Counted from the stretch's first letter, positions 29,935-45,548 are shown. The stretch is 46,801 bases of DNA from Prototheca cutis (GCA_002897115.2 BCIH01000012.1:1-46801); one strand, 5' to 3'. Program-made: numbers and translations. Notes: generated by a model from the letters alone, not told the origin.

Positions 29935-32900
29935 ATGAGCTACGATTTCTACGAGTCGATGTTTTCGGGCAAGGAGGGCGAGGGGTGAGTGCACAGTGTC
30001 GGGAGCGACTTTAGAGTCAGGTCGCGCACAGGCTTGCATGCACTGCAGCGTGAAAACATTGCAGCGTTGATGCACACACTTCTCGAAAACTCCCACACCT
30101 CTGCAGGCGCAACCTGGAGGTAGTGGTCACGAGGGACCGAAACACCTGGGTGAGCCTGCCCGGTGCGCTGGTGTCCACCCTGTACAACGCCGGGGCTGCC
30201 CTGCCCATGGCACTCACCCTGTCCCACCCCGGCCATCCCGACCTGGCCGTGGCATGGGCGGGAGAGGCCACGCAGGCAGGCAAACTGGGCGTCCCCGCAG
30301 GTCTGGCCACTGCGCTGGGCCTGCGCCCGGGAGCCCGTGTTGACGTCCGATCCGCCGGCACGCTGCCAGCTGCAGAGTCAGTCAGCGTAGAACCCGCCAA
30401 CGCCGACGACTGGGAGGTGGTGGAGATGAACGCCGCGTACCTTGAGGACCACATCCTATCACAGGCACGTGGGTTGTGTGGGACATTTGGCGGCGGGGGT
30501 TCGGGGGCTCGAGGCTGGGCTGCTGTATAAGGTGATGACGACATACCGTCATGAGTTGTGCATCCAGAGCTGCCAAGCATCATCACCTACAATCACTGCA
30601 CAGGCGGCTGTGGTGGCTGCGACGCAGCTGCTTCCCTTTTGGGTTCACGGCCAGCTGGTGACGTTGCGTGTGGTTGGCATGCGGCCCGAGGGATCCCCTG
30701 TACTGCGGCTGCAGGCCGGGTCTGAGATTTACGTCGCCCCCAGGCTCCGTGGCGGCACGGCCAAAGTAATGGGCAAGGCCAGGGTCAGCGCTGCAGGCCC
30801 GGAGGCTGCAAGGGGGGAGTCGGCTGGCATGCCGGCAGGCCGCGCAGTCTGGCGAGTCTTGGTTCTGGACGACTGCGACCTTCGACCCAGCACGCCGGGT
30901 GCTTCCAGGTGGCGGAGCGCTCATGTGTACGCGGCGCCAGAGACGCTGACGGCCTGCATTGATATCGCCGGCGCTGATGTGGCAAACCAGCGAACGGCCG
31001 GCGATAATGGTGCTGCTGGCAGCGACGAGACCAGTGCGGGATCGCGCACCGAGTCTACAACGACATACCAGGTCAGGGTGCAGCGATGCTACCAAGCCAA
31101 GTCAAGGTGCGCCGTCCTGTTTGCGTGGCACCGAGTCTGGAGAATGGAATTGTTTGGCGGGGTTGACATGGGCGTCCGCATGCAAGCAGGCGGGCCTGGG
31201 GCCAAGGCCTCTGGGCCGTCGTTCCAGAGCCCCCTCAGCGCACATTGTTGGAGGGGTTGATGCCGGGGGTACAGGTATTCAGGCCCATGCCGAAGACACA
31301 GGTCACAGCTCAAAACGAATCATCTGTCAAGTCCAGAACCGAACAAATCCACCCAATGTTCTGCAGGGCGAGCTGGAGCCGAACGCTGGCCGTGAGGGTT
31401 GAACCCTGCATTCCCCGGGGCCACGTGGGCATCACGAGAAAGCTGGCCGACAAGCTGGGCCTCTGCAAGTTTTGCCACATCAGGGTCGACCTGGAACAGC
31501 AGAGTGCTGAAGCAGCGCAGGACGGCGACACGACCACTGCAGATGCCAATGGCGACACGCCTGGTCGGCCCAACGGCACAGCTAGCAGCATGGAAGGTGC
31601 CGCGGACAGTGCCACCGTCTCTGGCACCACCACCTCAACCATTCCCACGTCAGACTCTAGTGTCCCCGGGCCGCTGGTCTGGCAGCGGAGCGCGGCAGAG
31701 GCGACGCTGCGCGCGCTGCTGCCCGTGCTGAGTCTGGATGCCTATGCCAAGCTGGCAGCCGCCGGCGTGCCCCGGTCTGGGGGCGTGCTGCTGGCCGCCC
31801 CGCAGGGGGCGGGCGCCGGCGAGTTTTTGGGCGCGCTGCTCCGGCGGCTGGCATCGTCGCCGGCCACGCTCGCACACAGCGTGCGTGTATCGTGCGGCGA
31901 GGCCGGCGCCGCCCGGGCCCTGCGCCGGGCGGTGCGCGAAGCCGTCCAACGGGCCCCCGCGGTGCTGGTGCTCGAGGACCTGGATGCCATGTGCCCTGAC
32001 TTGGGTGCCGGCGGCGACGCCGCGGCCGCCGCCGCGCAGCACCCGCCAGCCGCCGCAGCCTCAGCCGCTGACTTGGCAGATCTTTTAGATGCGCTGGCTG
32101 CGCCCTGCGCCGACGCGTTCGGTGCTGTTGCTGTGGGTGTTGCAGATTATTTCGAGGAAGCTCCCCTCACTGCAGTAGGTGCCGACGATGGGGAGGCTGG
32201 CAGCAGGGATGCCGACGGCATGGCAAGTGCAGGTGAGAAGATCCTTGGTAACATCAGTCCCCCGTTAGCACGGTGGCCCCCCGTGGCGGTGTTAGCGACG
32301 GTGCGGGATGCCACGGCGCTGGCGCCGGCGCTGCGGGCCGCGGGACGGCTGGACACGACGGTCGAGCTGCCGGCCCCCGGCGCGGGCGATCGCGCGGCAG
32401 TGCTGGCCGCGGAACTTGCTCGGCGGCGGGTGCCGGCAGCCGACCAGCCCCCGCTGGCCGCCGTCGCCGCGGCAGCCGAAGGCTATGACGCCGAGGACCT
32501 CGCACTGCTGGCCGACAGGGCGCTGCACCTGGCCTCACGCCGCGTCCTGCGCGGCTGGCTGGAGAGCAGGGATGGTGAGGCTGCTGCTGTGGTACCGGCG
32601 GAGCCCACCGCCAACAGCAAGCAGGCCGGTGGCCAAACGGATCCAGCAGAGCCTAGTGGCGTCCAGGGGGTGACCGTGTCGTTGCCAAATGCGAATGAGG
32701 ATGTCACTGCTGCCGGTGACGCCGCCAGTGCAGCCTACTCGAATGGCGGCGATGGTACGGCGGCTGCAGAGGCGGCTATGCTAGCATCCACGACTGTGTC
32801 AGCACCCACGAGAAGCTCCCCTTCAGGCATGCCACCGATCGTACCTACCGAGGCGGAGCTGTTGGAGGCACTTCGGGGCCAGACTCCCGCGGCGTACTGG

Positions 32901-33872
32901 GGTTCCGGCGCCAAGCGCTCGGGCGAGCGTGCGTCTGCCGGCTGGGACGAGGTCGGGGGCATGGAGGAGGTGCGGGTCGCGCTGCACGAATCGTTGGAGT
33001 TGCCGATCAAGCACGCGGCGCTGTTGGCCGGCGCACCCCTGCGTCTGCGGACAGGCGTGCTGCTCTACGGCCCCCCCGGCTGCGGCAAGACGCACGTCGT
33101 GGGCGCGGCCGTGGCGGCAGCGGGTGTGCGCTGCATCACCGTGCGTGGGCCCGAGTTGCTGAACAAGTACATCGGCGCATCGGAGGCGGGCGTGCGCGAC
33201 GTGTTTGCCCGCGCCGCGGCCGCCGCGCCTAGCGTGCTGTTTTTTGATGAATTTGACGCCATCGCGCCGCAGCGCGGCCACGACAACACCGGCGTCACCG
33301 ACCGTGTGGTCAACCAGCTGTTGACCGAACTGGACGGCGTGGAGGGGCTTCGGGGGGTGTGCGTCATCGCCGCGACGTCGCGCCCGGACCTCATCGACGC
33401 CGCACTCCTAAGGCCGGGCCGCCTCGACCGCCTTCTCTTCTGTGATTTTCCCACGCCCGCCGAGCGCGGGGCCGTGCTCCGCGCACAGGCGCGCGGCGTG
33501 CGCCTCGAAATGGGGGCCGACCTCGACGGCCTGGGGCGCAAGGCTGACTATTTCACGGGCGCCGACCTGTCCGCGCTGCTGTCCGAAGCCCAGCTTGCCG
33601 CAGCCCACGACGCACTCAGTGCCGCCGAAGCTTCTGCAATGGCCGATGGCAAGGCCGTGGGGCCCATTGTGCCGGTTGTCACGGTCAAGCACCTCACAGA
33701 TGCGCTGGCCACCGCCCGACCCTCAATTTCAGGCCAGGAACGCCGGCGACTGGAAGCCATCTACACCCGGTTCCAGGCGGGCCGAGCCCCTGGGGGGAAC
33801 GGCACGAATGGCGACGCAAACGGTGGGCCCATATCGCCTAGGGACAAGGGCAAGCGTGTGACGCTGGCCTAG
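29935..33872 (+). CDS. PEX1: Peroxisomal AAA ATPase PEX1
   Basis: PEX1 and PEX6 form the hexamer that pulls ubiquitinated PEX5 off the peroxisomal membrane. I place four exons at 29935-29984, 30107-30464, 30604-31071 and 31275-33872, about 1157 residues. The N-terminal domain has RNLEVVVTRDRNTWVSLP and LLPFWVHGQLVTLRVVGM. D1 has a degenerate Walker A (APQGAGAGEF, 31798-31824 region) but a Walker B-like VLVLEDLDAMCP. D2 is canonical: GWDEVGGMEEVRVALHE, Walker A GPPGCGKT (33069-33092), Walker B VLFFDEFDAIAPQRG, second region VCVIAATSRPDLIDAALLRP then GRLDRLLFCDFP. The D2 order and GVTDRVVNQLLTELDGVEGL favour PEX1 over PEX6. The exon 2-3 intron appears to start with GC, not GT. The transposable element ends 128 bases before the ATG. 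Confidence 0.9.
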
Positions 33873-33995
33873 GCATGTCGAGCAATGGCCTCCTGCCACT
33901 TGGCATCCGGACAAGGACATCCCAGAGCAACTGCCAGTGTGGCCGTTTTCTTCCTAGGCAGTGGGAGTGAATGAACGGAGAGTCCTTGCATGCCA

Positions 33996-33997
<2 letters not shown>

Positions 33998-34040
<43 letters not shown>
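33998..34040. repeat. 43-base poly-C run between convergent PEX1 and GluRS
   Basis: Forty-three consecutive C lie in the 322-base gap between the two stop codons, so probably within the 3' UTR of one or both genes. Poly-proline open frames through it are artefacts. Confidence 0.95.
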
Positions 34041-34041
<1 letters not shown>

Positions 34042-34194
34042 CTACATGCTTGGAGAGTACCGTTTTGTGAGCAGAGCATACATGCAAGGCAGTCGTCGTT
34101 GTGGGAGTGTCACATGGCTAAACGACAAACACGACGACAACTTCTTGAATGACACTTGTAGCCCTGGGAATAACATTGCTGCTCCCGGATGCTT

Positions 34195-36908
<2,714 letters not shown>

Positions 36909-37940
36909 GGCTTCTCCATGACTGCACTAGCCCACATCAATCACCACAACCTCCCTGTGCATGGCTTCAACTCCTTGCCTAGCTTACCGAAAACGATGTG
37001 TCCACCCACCAGCTGGCCGAAGCTGCTGTGACAAGGATCAGCCATGGACGCAGTTCCTGTGCCCTTTGAACCGAGACCGCCAAACGAATGAAATGCCAGA
37101 TCCACTCATGCAATGCAATCGCTACCCACCTTGTGCGTGAGACCAGCAGATTGCAAACATGCGCTCCTAGGTAAGGCTTGAAGGAAATGATGCTGGGGTG
37201 TGACCGAGAGCAAGGAACCCGCCCCTCGAACGCAGCAATTCCGCAGTGCATGCATTGCTAACAAACTACAAATCTATGGTACAGACATATATCCATAGAT
37301 GCATCGAAATGATATCCTGATACTGGCTTTGTGCTGCGAGAATCCTATCTTTCCGCGATGGGATTGGCCGTTCCCAAAGGCAGAGGGCCCTCGTGGATTG
37401 CCGCGGCTGTTCACCTCGAGGAGGGACGCTCGCTCGCGATTGGGAAATCTGAAAATGCCCGCGACAGTTGGCGCAAAACCCGGCCATGCCAACGAGTTCA
37501 GCAGCGCAGATCTACTCAGGTGATCGGCAATACATACGCAGAAATTATCAAAATCGATTTTGGAGATTATTTTAGTGAACCAACAAACGCTTGGAACGGT
37601 GCGAATGTAGCCGCTTGGCAATGTCGACCGGCATGCACCCGAGGAGGCGGACACGCAAGGTCCTCTCCTCCCTGGCTCGCTGGGTCTGCTTGTCGCAGCG
37701 CGCAACAACGGATACTGAGCACCCGAATGACATGCGTGGCCTCGGCGTGGATTGGAAGGAGGGGCGCTGTGCGGAAGACTGCAATACTTCCGGAACTCGG
37801 CTCAAGGCGGTTGGTAAGCTGGACTGTCGTGGCAGTGCTCTAGGGCTTGCGGCTCGTGTGGCAAGAGCAGCGGTGAACAGTAGGAGCGCCAGAACGTGTC
37901 TCTATCATGGCCATGGTCTTGTGAATTGTTCGCAGGGGCC
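36909..37940. promoter_or_regulatory. Interval between divergent GluRS and TPR genes
   Basis: About 1 kb contains the 5' regions of both genes and perhaps first non-coding exons. A splice acceptor (ttcgcag) lies six bases before the TPR ATG, suggesting a 5' UTR intron. Plus-strand frames near 37600-37840 have no recognisable domain. No TATA box stands out. Confidence 0.35.
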
Positions 37941-40362
37941 ATGCAGAAGACAGAGTCCATGAGGGACGATGGCGCATGGCAGATCACTGCTCAGAGGGCT
38001 GACGCGGCCTCGGAGCGGGTATTGACCAAACTGGAGATGGCGCTGCAGCAGCAGCAGCCCAGTTATGCAGGCATGGGCGCCACGACGGAGGCCATTTGCG
38101 CGGCTCCGACCGGCAGCCCAGACTCTGCCGCGCGGCACAAGCGCCGCAAGGCGCGGCCCCGCCGGACCACTTTCAACGTTGCCGTTTTCCTAGTGACGCC
38201 CGGGCCCCTCCAGCCGATTACGGGTGCGTCGCTGCAGAAGCTGCTCTCACCTGCCAAGTCACACCGGCATGGGACCCCCGTGCGCCGACGGCCGCGCAAG
38301 TCGCAGTTCAGCGTGCTGGAGCACATGCCGGTGGCGCTGTCCCTGACGGAGACCAGCACTCCCCTGGATCTGTTGACATCCTCGCCTGTCAAGGCGCACC
38401 TGGGCCACCAGCCCTTTGCCCACGCCCAAGCGCACCGCCAGGCCGGGCGCTGGGAGCTGGCACTGGACGCCTACCGCGCAGCGGCCGTGCAAAATCCAAC
38501 TCACTTTAGAACCCAGTTTTACGTGGCACTCTGCCTCGACCATGTATGCCGTGGTGGCAGATGATTGATTGGTCGATTTACTTATTTATGTGGGGATGTC
38601 TGTTCACTTTGCGGGTTGTTGTGGATGTCTCGGAGTAAGCAGTGCTTCAGGATGAAATCGAAACCTACCGTGTGCGATACCATGACCCCATCAATCGCAG
38701 CTGGGCGACCGTGACAAGGCGGTGAGCGCATACGAGGCGACACTAGCACTGCGGCCGACGTGCGCGGTGGCCGCGTTTAATGCAGCACGACTGCTACTCC
38801 GCGGAGACTGCGCGACGCCGGACATGCCACATGCCATGGACTTGCTGCACGTGGCGCTGGAGCACAGTCAGGGCGACCACCGTGGCCCTGTGCTGCTCTG
38901 CTGCGGTGACTGCTTCCTGCGACAGGTATGATGGGCGGGGGGTGCATTTCATTGCACTCAGGGAGTGGCGGCGGCAATATATCAGGATGCACGCGTGGGC
39001 GTGGCATCAACTCACCAGGCACGCTCATGTGCAACAAGGTCACCAGCTGTGCTTGTAGTCCATCCAGCGACACAGTATTCCCATTCACCCCCCCCATTCA
39101 TCCAAATGCAGGGTGATGTGGCTCGGGCTGCGGCGGCGTTTGGAGAGGTGCTGGACTCTGCAGGCGCCACGGATGGCCAGAAGCAGGCGGCGCTCACGGG
39201 CCTGGCTGCCTGCGCCTGCTCGCTCCAGGATGCCGGCTTTGCACTGCGGCTGTACGACATCATCCTGCAGGAGGACCCGGGGTCAAGACTCGCGCGCCAC
39301 AATCGCGCCGTGCTCCTCGCGCGGGAAGGCCACCGCCAGTTCGCGCTCCGCGAGTTTGAACAGCTGTCCTCCCTTGACCCCAGGCTGGCCACGGCCTGGC
39401 ATGGGCAGGCTGTCCTCCTGGCCGAAGATGGGCAGCTTGAGCATGCAGAGCATTGCATTTCTAGGTGTGTGTGTGTGTGGTGGTGGTGGTGGTGGTGATG
39501 GGGTGGGGGGTGAGTGGAGAAAGTCTGAGGATGATGAGGGGTGAGAGTCGGATGAAACAGCCTCTCTCTCTTGGATCAATGACAACCCAAATGGCACTGG
39601 CCCCAAAACACCACCCGGCAAGGCGTCCCCCAGACCAACCCCTGATTACTCACCACCCTTTACCAGGGCGCTGGAGTGCGCTCCGCGTTTGGTGCCATAT
39701 TTGTGCCAGCGGGCCAGCCTGCTGCTGGAGCTGCAGCGTGCAGTGGAAGCTGAGGAGGCTGCTGCAAAGGCGCTACAGGAGGACCCCACCTGCACCGATG
39801 CCCTCCGCCTGAAAATGTATGCTGGGAAAGAAGGGGGCGCCTGATTGTGTGGAACGGGGTTCAATGCGGGGGGTTGGCCATGCAAGTGGCTGTGTGCAGC
39901 TCTGGCAAAAAACTACCTCAGCACTGCACCGTTGACCCAACACCCCACCCCAAACCACAGCGCGTGTGCGGTAGAGCAGCAGGAGCCTGAACCGGGGTTG
40001 CGGGACTTGGAGCGGCTGGGTCGTCTGGTCCCGCTTGATGCCCATGACCTGACGACCAAGGCGTACCTGCTGGCTGTCGCAGGCAGGGTTCATGGTGCCC
40101 TGGCCGCATACCAGGCAGTACTGGGCCTAAGGCCCGACTGCGCCGCCAGCAAGCACAACTTGTGAGTCCATGTGATTGCTGGGAACTGTTGTTGTGCATG
40201 AGTGCAGAGGTTGAAACGTGTCACATATTCAGGCCCCGCTTCTTGGGATGTAGCCGTCGCTCGATCGATTGATGACTTCCCAAAACAACAAAAAACGCCT
40301 GCAGAGAGGTTTGCCGGCGGCTGCTGGACGCACGACGGGCACCTTCACCGACGAAGCAGTGA
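37941..40362 (+). CDS. Tetratricopeptide repeat protein, function unknown
   Basis: I place six exons at 37941-38543, 38701-38925, 39112-39464, 39667-39816, 39961-40161 and 40305-40362, all in phase and giving about 529 residues. The first ~165 are basic and probably disordered (RRKARPRRTTFNV). TPR units follow: AHRQAGRWELALDAYRAAAV, LGDRDKAVSAYEATLALRPT, GDVARAAAAFGEVLDSAG, REGHRQFALREFEQLSSLDP, EDGQLEHAEHCISRALECAP, and AVAGRVHGALAAYQAVLGLRPD. Each has the A/G/Y-A-P pattern at TPR positions 8, 20, 27 and 32. The last exon, LEVCRRLLDARRAPSPTKQ, is inferred from a perfect donor (AACTT|gtgagt). No enzymatic domain is visible, so a scaffold role is likely. The start could lie upstream. Confidence 0.75.
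39465..39505. repeat. GT and TGG repeats at the start of a TPR-gene intron
   Basis: GT dinucleotides pass into TGG trinucleotides and a G-rich tail immediately after the exon 3 donor, so the 5' splice site itself sits at the edge of a GT repeat. Confidence 0.9.
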
Positions 40363-40890
40363 TCCGGATTGAGAAACTGTCTCCAATTTTCACCCGGGAG
40401 ACCAGCCATGGACAGCGTGACAAAGCCAAACGGATGATGTGAACAGCACGGTGCTGGCATGACATCCGACACCATCGCCGCACTGGCATCGCGTAGACCA
40501 CCACTCACCCGCCGCCAGTGTTGCCGCTCGCGCGCAATAAGCCACGCCGCCCGTGACCCCTTTTTCTTGGCCGTGACCCCGACCTGACGCTAACGGTGAC
40601 CCCAACGGCTTGCATGCCAGACGCAACTGATAACTGCCACCACCCCCCTGTATCCTGGCTGGTGCATGCCATGGCACCCTGCGGATATGAAAGAAAAAGC
40701 AGCACAGATTGGGACTGGCCGCAGGTAGCACAGGAAGAACTCCATGGCTGGCACGACTGAGCGATATTCTGGGCAATGATCGCAGATGGGAACTGGCATG
40801 GGTGTGTTGCCAGGGACAGGTGGACAAGGCACAACTCTCCATGCCATGACCAGCACAGCAACATAGCCACACCCAAATCATCAAGTCAGG
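40363..40890. other. Gap between convergent TPR and COG4 genes
   Basis: 528 bases of 3' flanking sequence. Several minus-strand frames exist but overlap one another and have no domain. Nothing else seen. Confidence 0.5.
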
Positions 40891-43531
40891 TCAGAGTCGG
40901 AGGCGCTGGACTTCCCCCGGCGCCCAGTCACGGCGTTGGGCAAGGACGGCGCGGACTTCTGCCTCCGACAGACGCAGGGCCAGGCCCCCGCCCGGCTCGG
41001 CCCACAGATCGGCGGCCTCCCCCGGCGTCTCCAGCCCCAGGAGCAGCGCAACGGCGCCCAGGCGGGCAAACTTGTCGCGGACGCTGCGCTGTGCGAGCTC
41101 CGACGCGCGGGTCGACAGGAGTCGGAGGTCGCGCTCGAGCGCGAGCCCCGCTAGCTGGCTGAACCGGCGAGTGGCAATGACGGCCTCCAGCCGTGCCAGC
41201 ACGCCGTCCAGCACCCGGCCCAGCACGGCCTCGTGCACCGCCGGCGCGAGGAGTGGGCGCAGCCACATCACCTGCGTCTCAATCTCCAGCGCCAGCGCCG
41301 GTGCCCAGGTCGACGAGCTGCCGTGCGGGTCACCGGGACCAACGGTTGCGGTAGTTGTGGGACGTGAGCCGCTCGCACCACCGCCAGCCTGGCCACTGCC
41401 GCCAAAGTCGACGTCCGCGAGGGCGTCCAGGGCGGGCCGCAGCGCGCCCAACACCGCGGCGGCCAACGCGGCAGCTCCCGTGCCGGCCAGCGCATGCAGG
41501 TCGGCTGCAGCCTTGCCAAGATCGGCCAGCACAGACCTCACGCGTTCGCGGTCCTGCAGCACCGCGAAATGCTGGCCGGCAGCCGCATCCAGCCGCGTTC
41601 GCAGCGTGGCCGCGTGCCCCGCGGCGATCTCAGCGTCGTTAAAGGGCAGCGCCGCGACTTGCGCCGCCGTGTGGCGTGGAGATCCCGTCGCAGACTCCCA
41701 CTCGGTGGCGGCGGACGGGCCGCCGTACAACACATCGTCGTCGCTCGGCGAGGGCGCGGCAGCGAGGAGCCGCGACGCGGCGCCAACCAGCGCGGCCTCC
41801 AGCGCCGCCCGGAACCGGGCAGCCAGGGCGCCATGCACGGCGTTGAGGACCGCCACAGCCGCGGGGGCGCGGCCCGTGGCCAGCGCGCGGCCGCCGGCAC
41901 GAGCCAAGACATAAAACACGTCATCCACGGCGGACGAGATAAGTGCACCAGGCGTGGGCGAGCTGATGGCCAGGGCCTTGGCCACACTTTCCTCCACGTA
42001 AAACTCCTCCAGCACGACGTAGTGACTCAGCAGCTCGCGCACGGCCGAAGCAAAGGGGCCGGACCGAAGGCTCGCCTCGCGTGCTGCGGGGGAAGATCGC
42101 ATGAGCGTGGATGCCGCCGTGACCTGAGGGTTGCCGGAGGCAGCGCCGATGTCGCTAGCACCTCCCTTGCCTGGCAATGGGGAACCATCGGCTGTCGCTG
42201 TCGCAGTGGCAGCGATGTCACCGAGGCGCAGCAAGACATACTGCAAATACTGCTCGCAGCACGAACAAACTGCAAGCAACTCCTCGACCACGCCCTCGAC
42301 GGCCCGCGGCTCGACGGGCGTGGTGCCGCCAGCGGGCCCAGCGCCTGCGCGGTACGAGGCGACCTGCCCCGCCAAGCGCGCCAGGCGCCGGTGCTCCAAG
42401 TACCGCGCCAGCACGCGGCAGCCGTGCGCGTCAGCGTGCGCGTGCAGCGCCAGCACGGCCGCGGCGGTGCGGGAGGCGCCAAACGATTCCAGCAGCAAGT
42501 CCAGGTGCTCGTCCACAGCCGCCGCCACGTCGCGAAACAAGGCTGTCAGCGCCCCCAGGTAGTCCGGCCCGGCAGCGCCGCCGCCGCCGCCGCCGGCCGA
42601 GGCCAGAGCTTCGTGCTCTGCCGCGGCCCGCTCATCCACCAGGTCAGACAGGTACGCTACCAGCGCATCAAGGCCCACCTGCTCGCGGCGGAGGGGGACA
42701 TGCAGCGCGGCCCAGCGGCGCACGTCAGCGTGGTTCCGTGCCGCGACAGCCGCTGCCAGCCGGCCCTGTGCAACACGCTCCAGCTCCGCACGATGCTCGG
42801 CAAAGGCCTCGGCCTGCTCGCGTGACAGGCCCGGCGCAGGTAAAGGGCCGTCGCCCAGCATTGTGCTTTCGTCGCCATCAGACGACCGCCGGCGACGAAG
42901 AGCTGCACTGTGCGCCGCCTCGAGTGACAGGTACCCGTCCACGGCTGCGGCCGCCGCCTCATAGTCCTCGCGGGCCAGCGCCGTGGCCAGGTCCTCGGCA
43001 GCTTCCGCGCGGCCCAGCAGTCCGCGGACGTGGCCCAGAGCCGCACGCACGCGTGCCTGCCGCGCGTCCAGGCCCCGTACCGCCGCGCTGACTCGCCGTG
43101 CCAACTCGGCAGACCCGGCTGTTGATGTCTCCAGCGCCTCCGCCTCGATGGCCAGGTCCTGCAGTGCCTGCACATGAAAGGCACACACGAGCAAGGGTGC
43201 TTGCAACCCATGACATGGACGATGATCCGGGAAAAAGGGGTGGATGAAATTCGAGCAACAGTACACCCTTGGGGAACGCGTCTGGAACCAGCTCCCCCTC
43301 CAGAGCCAGCCCCGCAACCTCCAGGCCGGGCAACCGTACCTCGGCCGTGGTGTTGGCCAGTTCCACCATACGCATCTGCATGGCCTGGCGCTTGGCCAGC
43401 ATGGCCTCCAGCTCCGCCTCGATAGCGCGCTCACGCTCGATGGCTGCTTGGAGCAGCTGCGCCACCTTCGATGGATCCGACAGGCGGCACAGCGCCTCCA
43501 TGTCCAAGATGGCGGGATCCATCACCGTCAT
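40891..43531 (-). CDS. COG4: Conserved oligomeric Golgi complex subunit 4
   Basis: COG4 belongs to lobe A of the COG tether, which recycles Golgi glycosylation enzymes by retrograde vesicle capture. There are two exons: 43340-43531 and 40891-43167, giving 822 residues against the family's usual ~780. The N-terminus MTVMDPAILDMEALCRLSDP and the coiled-coil IERERAIEAELEAMLAKRQA match COG4. ALQDLAIEAEALETSTAGSA with ELARRVSAAVRGLDARQARV continues the helical bundle. The C-terminus RSVRDKFARLGAVALLLGLE ... EAADLW resembles the conserved COG4 end, DKFARLxQMAxILNLE. Ala/Arg-rich insertions and a glycine run near 42575-42595 explain the extra length. The second exon is unusually long for this window, where introns are otherwise frequent. 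Confidence 0.9.
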
Positions 43532-45548
43532 GGTAACGTCAAGCTACGCTGGGCTCACCGACAGCCATGCGAGATTCGCGTGGGCAAAGATGGTCCAACC
43601 GAACAAGGAAGGAGTGATCCAGCCGGCCCACAGCGGGCCCCCAAGAGCGCGTGCCGCGCGCTGTGAAGCGTGTCAATGTTCCAAATGTCACGAATGAGGA
43701 TGTATCCATAAAACACTGCGGTGTGGACCTGTACATGGCCTGGGCAGGAATGGACCATACGCCTGGCTTCTGCGCCATGTTCCGCCAGGCTCCCGTGCCG
43801 GACATCTTGTGGGCCGGGCCAGCGCGCGCGTAGGCCCTGACCGTCGCGGCACTCCTTTGATTACCAAGAAGCTCCCAACTCTGGACAACTGATTGTTCTC
43901 AACATATATTTCCTGCTTGTTTTACCCGGGTGAAAATCCACGCCTTCCGGGTGAAGCCCCGTCGCCAGGCGGGATGGGTGCGTGGGACTGGCGGCATGGG
44001 ACTGGCGGCATGACGCGGGCCACTGCATCCCAAAACGGCTCATATGTCAGCGAACGTTATGCGCAAGAAAGGGGGTCTCGTGGTAGCCATGATCAATCCA
44101 TCTCCTGTTGTGAGCGATCTCATGAGTACCAAGTCTCCAGACAACGGCAGACACGCCCGGTTCGGATTCCAGTGCCATTGTGGTTCCAGGTTCGTCCCCT
44201 GCAGCCTCACTGACCTCAACATGCTGTTGACTGATGACCCAGCACAACCGCTGCAGCCCTGCAATGCTGTCGCTTGCTCCATCTTTCAACTTGGGACGAT
44301 TTTGGGTTCCCGGTGAAGCCTGCGCGATCCTGAAGGTGAGCAGCAGGGCTGCCCTGAGTTGGTGCCACAGCACCTGCGGCAGCTCTCACACGCTTCTGTC
44401 GTGTATGTCCAAGACGGCCGTAATCTTGCGATCACCAACGGTGCATCAAGATGGCCACATGCGTTGTGAGGGGATTGACTGGGCAGGGGCGGCAGACAGA
44501 GATGGATTATGACTGGACTCCAAGCCATCCACTAGAGTAGAGCTCCGTTCAGTTGCTACCAGAAACTCAGTTCTTCTTTAGCACCCGAGAGGCAGCTAAC
44601 ATTGTTCGGCCACTGAAGTACGGGACAGTTCTCATGGGCGATTCCAGCTGCACAGGAAGGGAGCCAAATCCAACCCCTCAAGTCTGGAGTCGCGCAATCC
44701 GAGAAGGCGATTATTCAGTAAATGCCGCAACATGTCCCCGATTATGCCTGGCGAAAGGAATACACTGCGTCGGGCCCGGGCCCCGCCCAATCCAAATCTC
44801 GTCCGTGTCAGGTATTCTGCATTCTCAGGCATTCTGTCAGGACATCTCCGTACCGGTCCATATGCACCCAGAGGCATTCCATATTCACAACATTATTTTC
44901 AAACTATGCTTCCACGCCCTCTTGTGTGGCAAGACGAACTACTGAGGGTATTGGGGGCGGTTTGCCGGGCATACGTCCCTGTCGTATCACGTGTTGTGCG
45001 GCCGCGACCGACGAGTATCCCCGGCTCGCCGGCGTGGAGTACGGCAGTCCGAGAACTTCCGCCGACAGGTGCGCGTCCCGCGACGAGCATCTGAACTTGG
45101 AACTACCGCAATCAATACACTCCCATCACCACCGTGATGACGGCTGGCTGGCTGCCCACCGTCTGCGGCTGTCGCAGCCGTTTTGCAAATTTCGACCCTC
45201 CCAAAAGTTCCCCATTCGAGAACGAACTGCACGACCGGATGCGAACCTATCGTACATTCCACTGCACATGATCCTTAAGGTGCTCCAAGTTTTGGTGTTC
45301 AAAAACATCTGATTGTCACCAAAAAGGATGGAGCGGTCTGTCTTTCCGGACGGGCGCGCATTTGCTCGAGGGGGCGCGGCACTCCGGGCAACGCGTCCTC
45401 GCCGGACATCCAAGCCCGCCTGTCTTGGAGAAGATATAAGTCATGCACCGCCGTCGTCAAATGCATGCGCTCCACATTGTAACGTCTCAGGGAACTTCTA
45501 ATTAATTCAGATACAAGAAACATCTCTCATATACCTGGTCCCTCAACC
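43532..45548. other. About 2 kb without a recognised gene
   Basis: Open frames on both strands are short and lack recognisable domains. A plus-strand frame at 44732-45094 and a minus-strand frame at 44047-44373 are the most protein-like, but I could not link either to a family. A short tandem repeat (GGGACTGGCGGCAT twice, 43984-44011) lies here. The interval must contain the COG4 promoter and that of the gene at 45549. Confidence 0.4.
45435..45440 (+). promoter_or_regulatory. TATA-like box upstream of the secreted-protein gene
   Basis: GATATAAG (TATAAG at 45435-45440) lies 109 bases before the ATG at 45549, a plausible distance for a core promoter plus short 5' UTR. It is one of only two TATA-like motifs noted in the window, and this gene is the only probable abundant structural protein. 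Confidence 0.4.

Noticed and set aside
44732..45094. 120-residue plus-strand frame in the gap before the last gene
   Set aside because: Plausible composition but no family, no splice sites linking it to anything, and competing frames on both strands.
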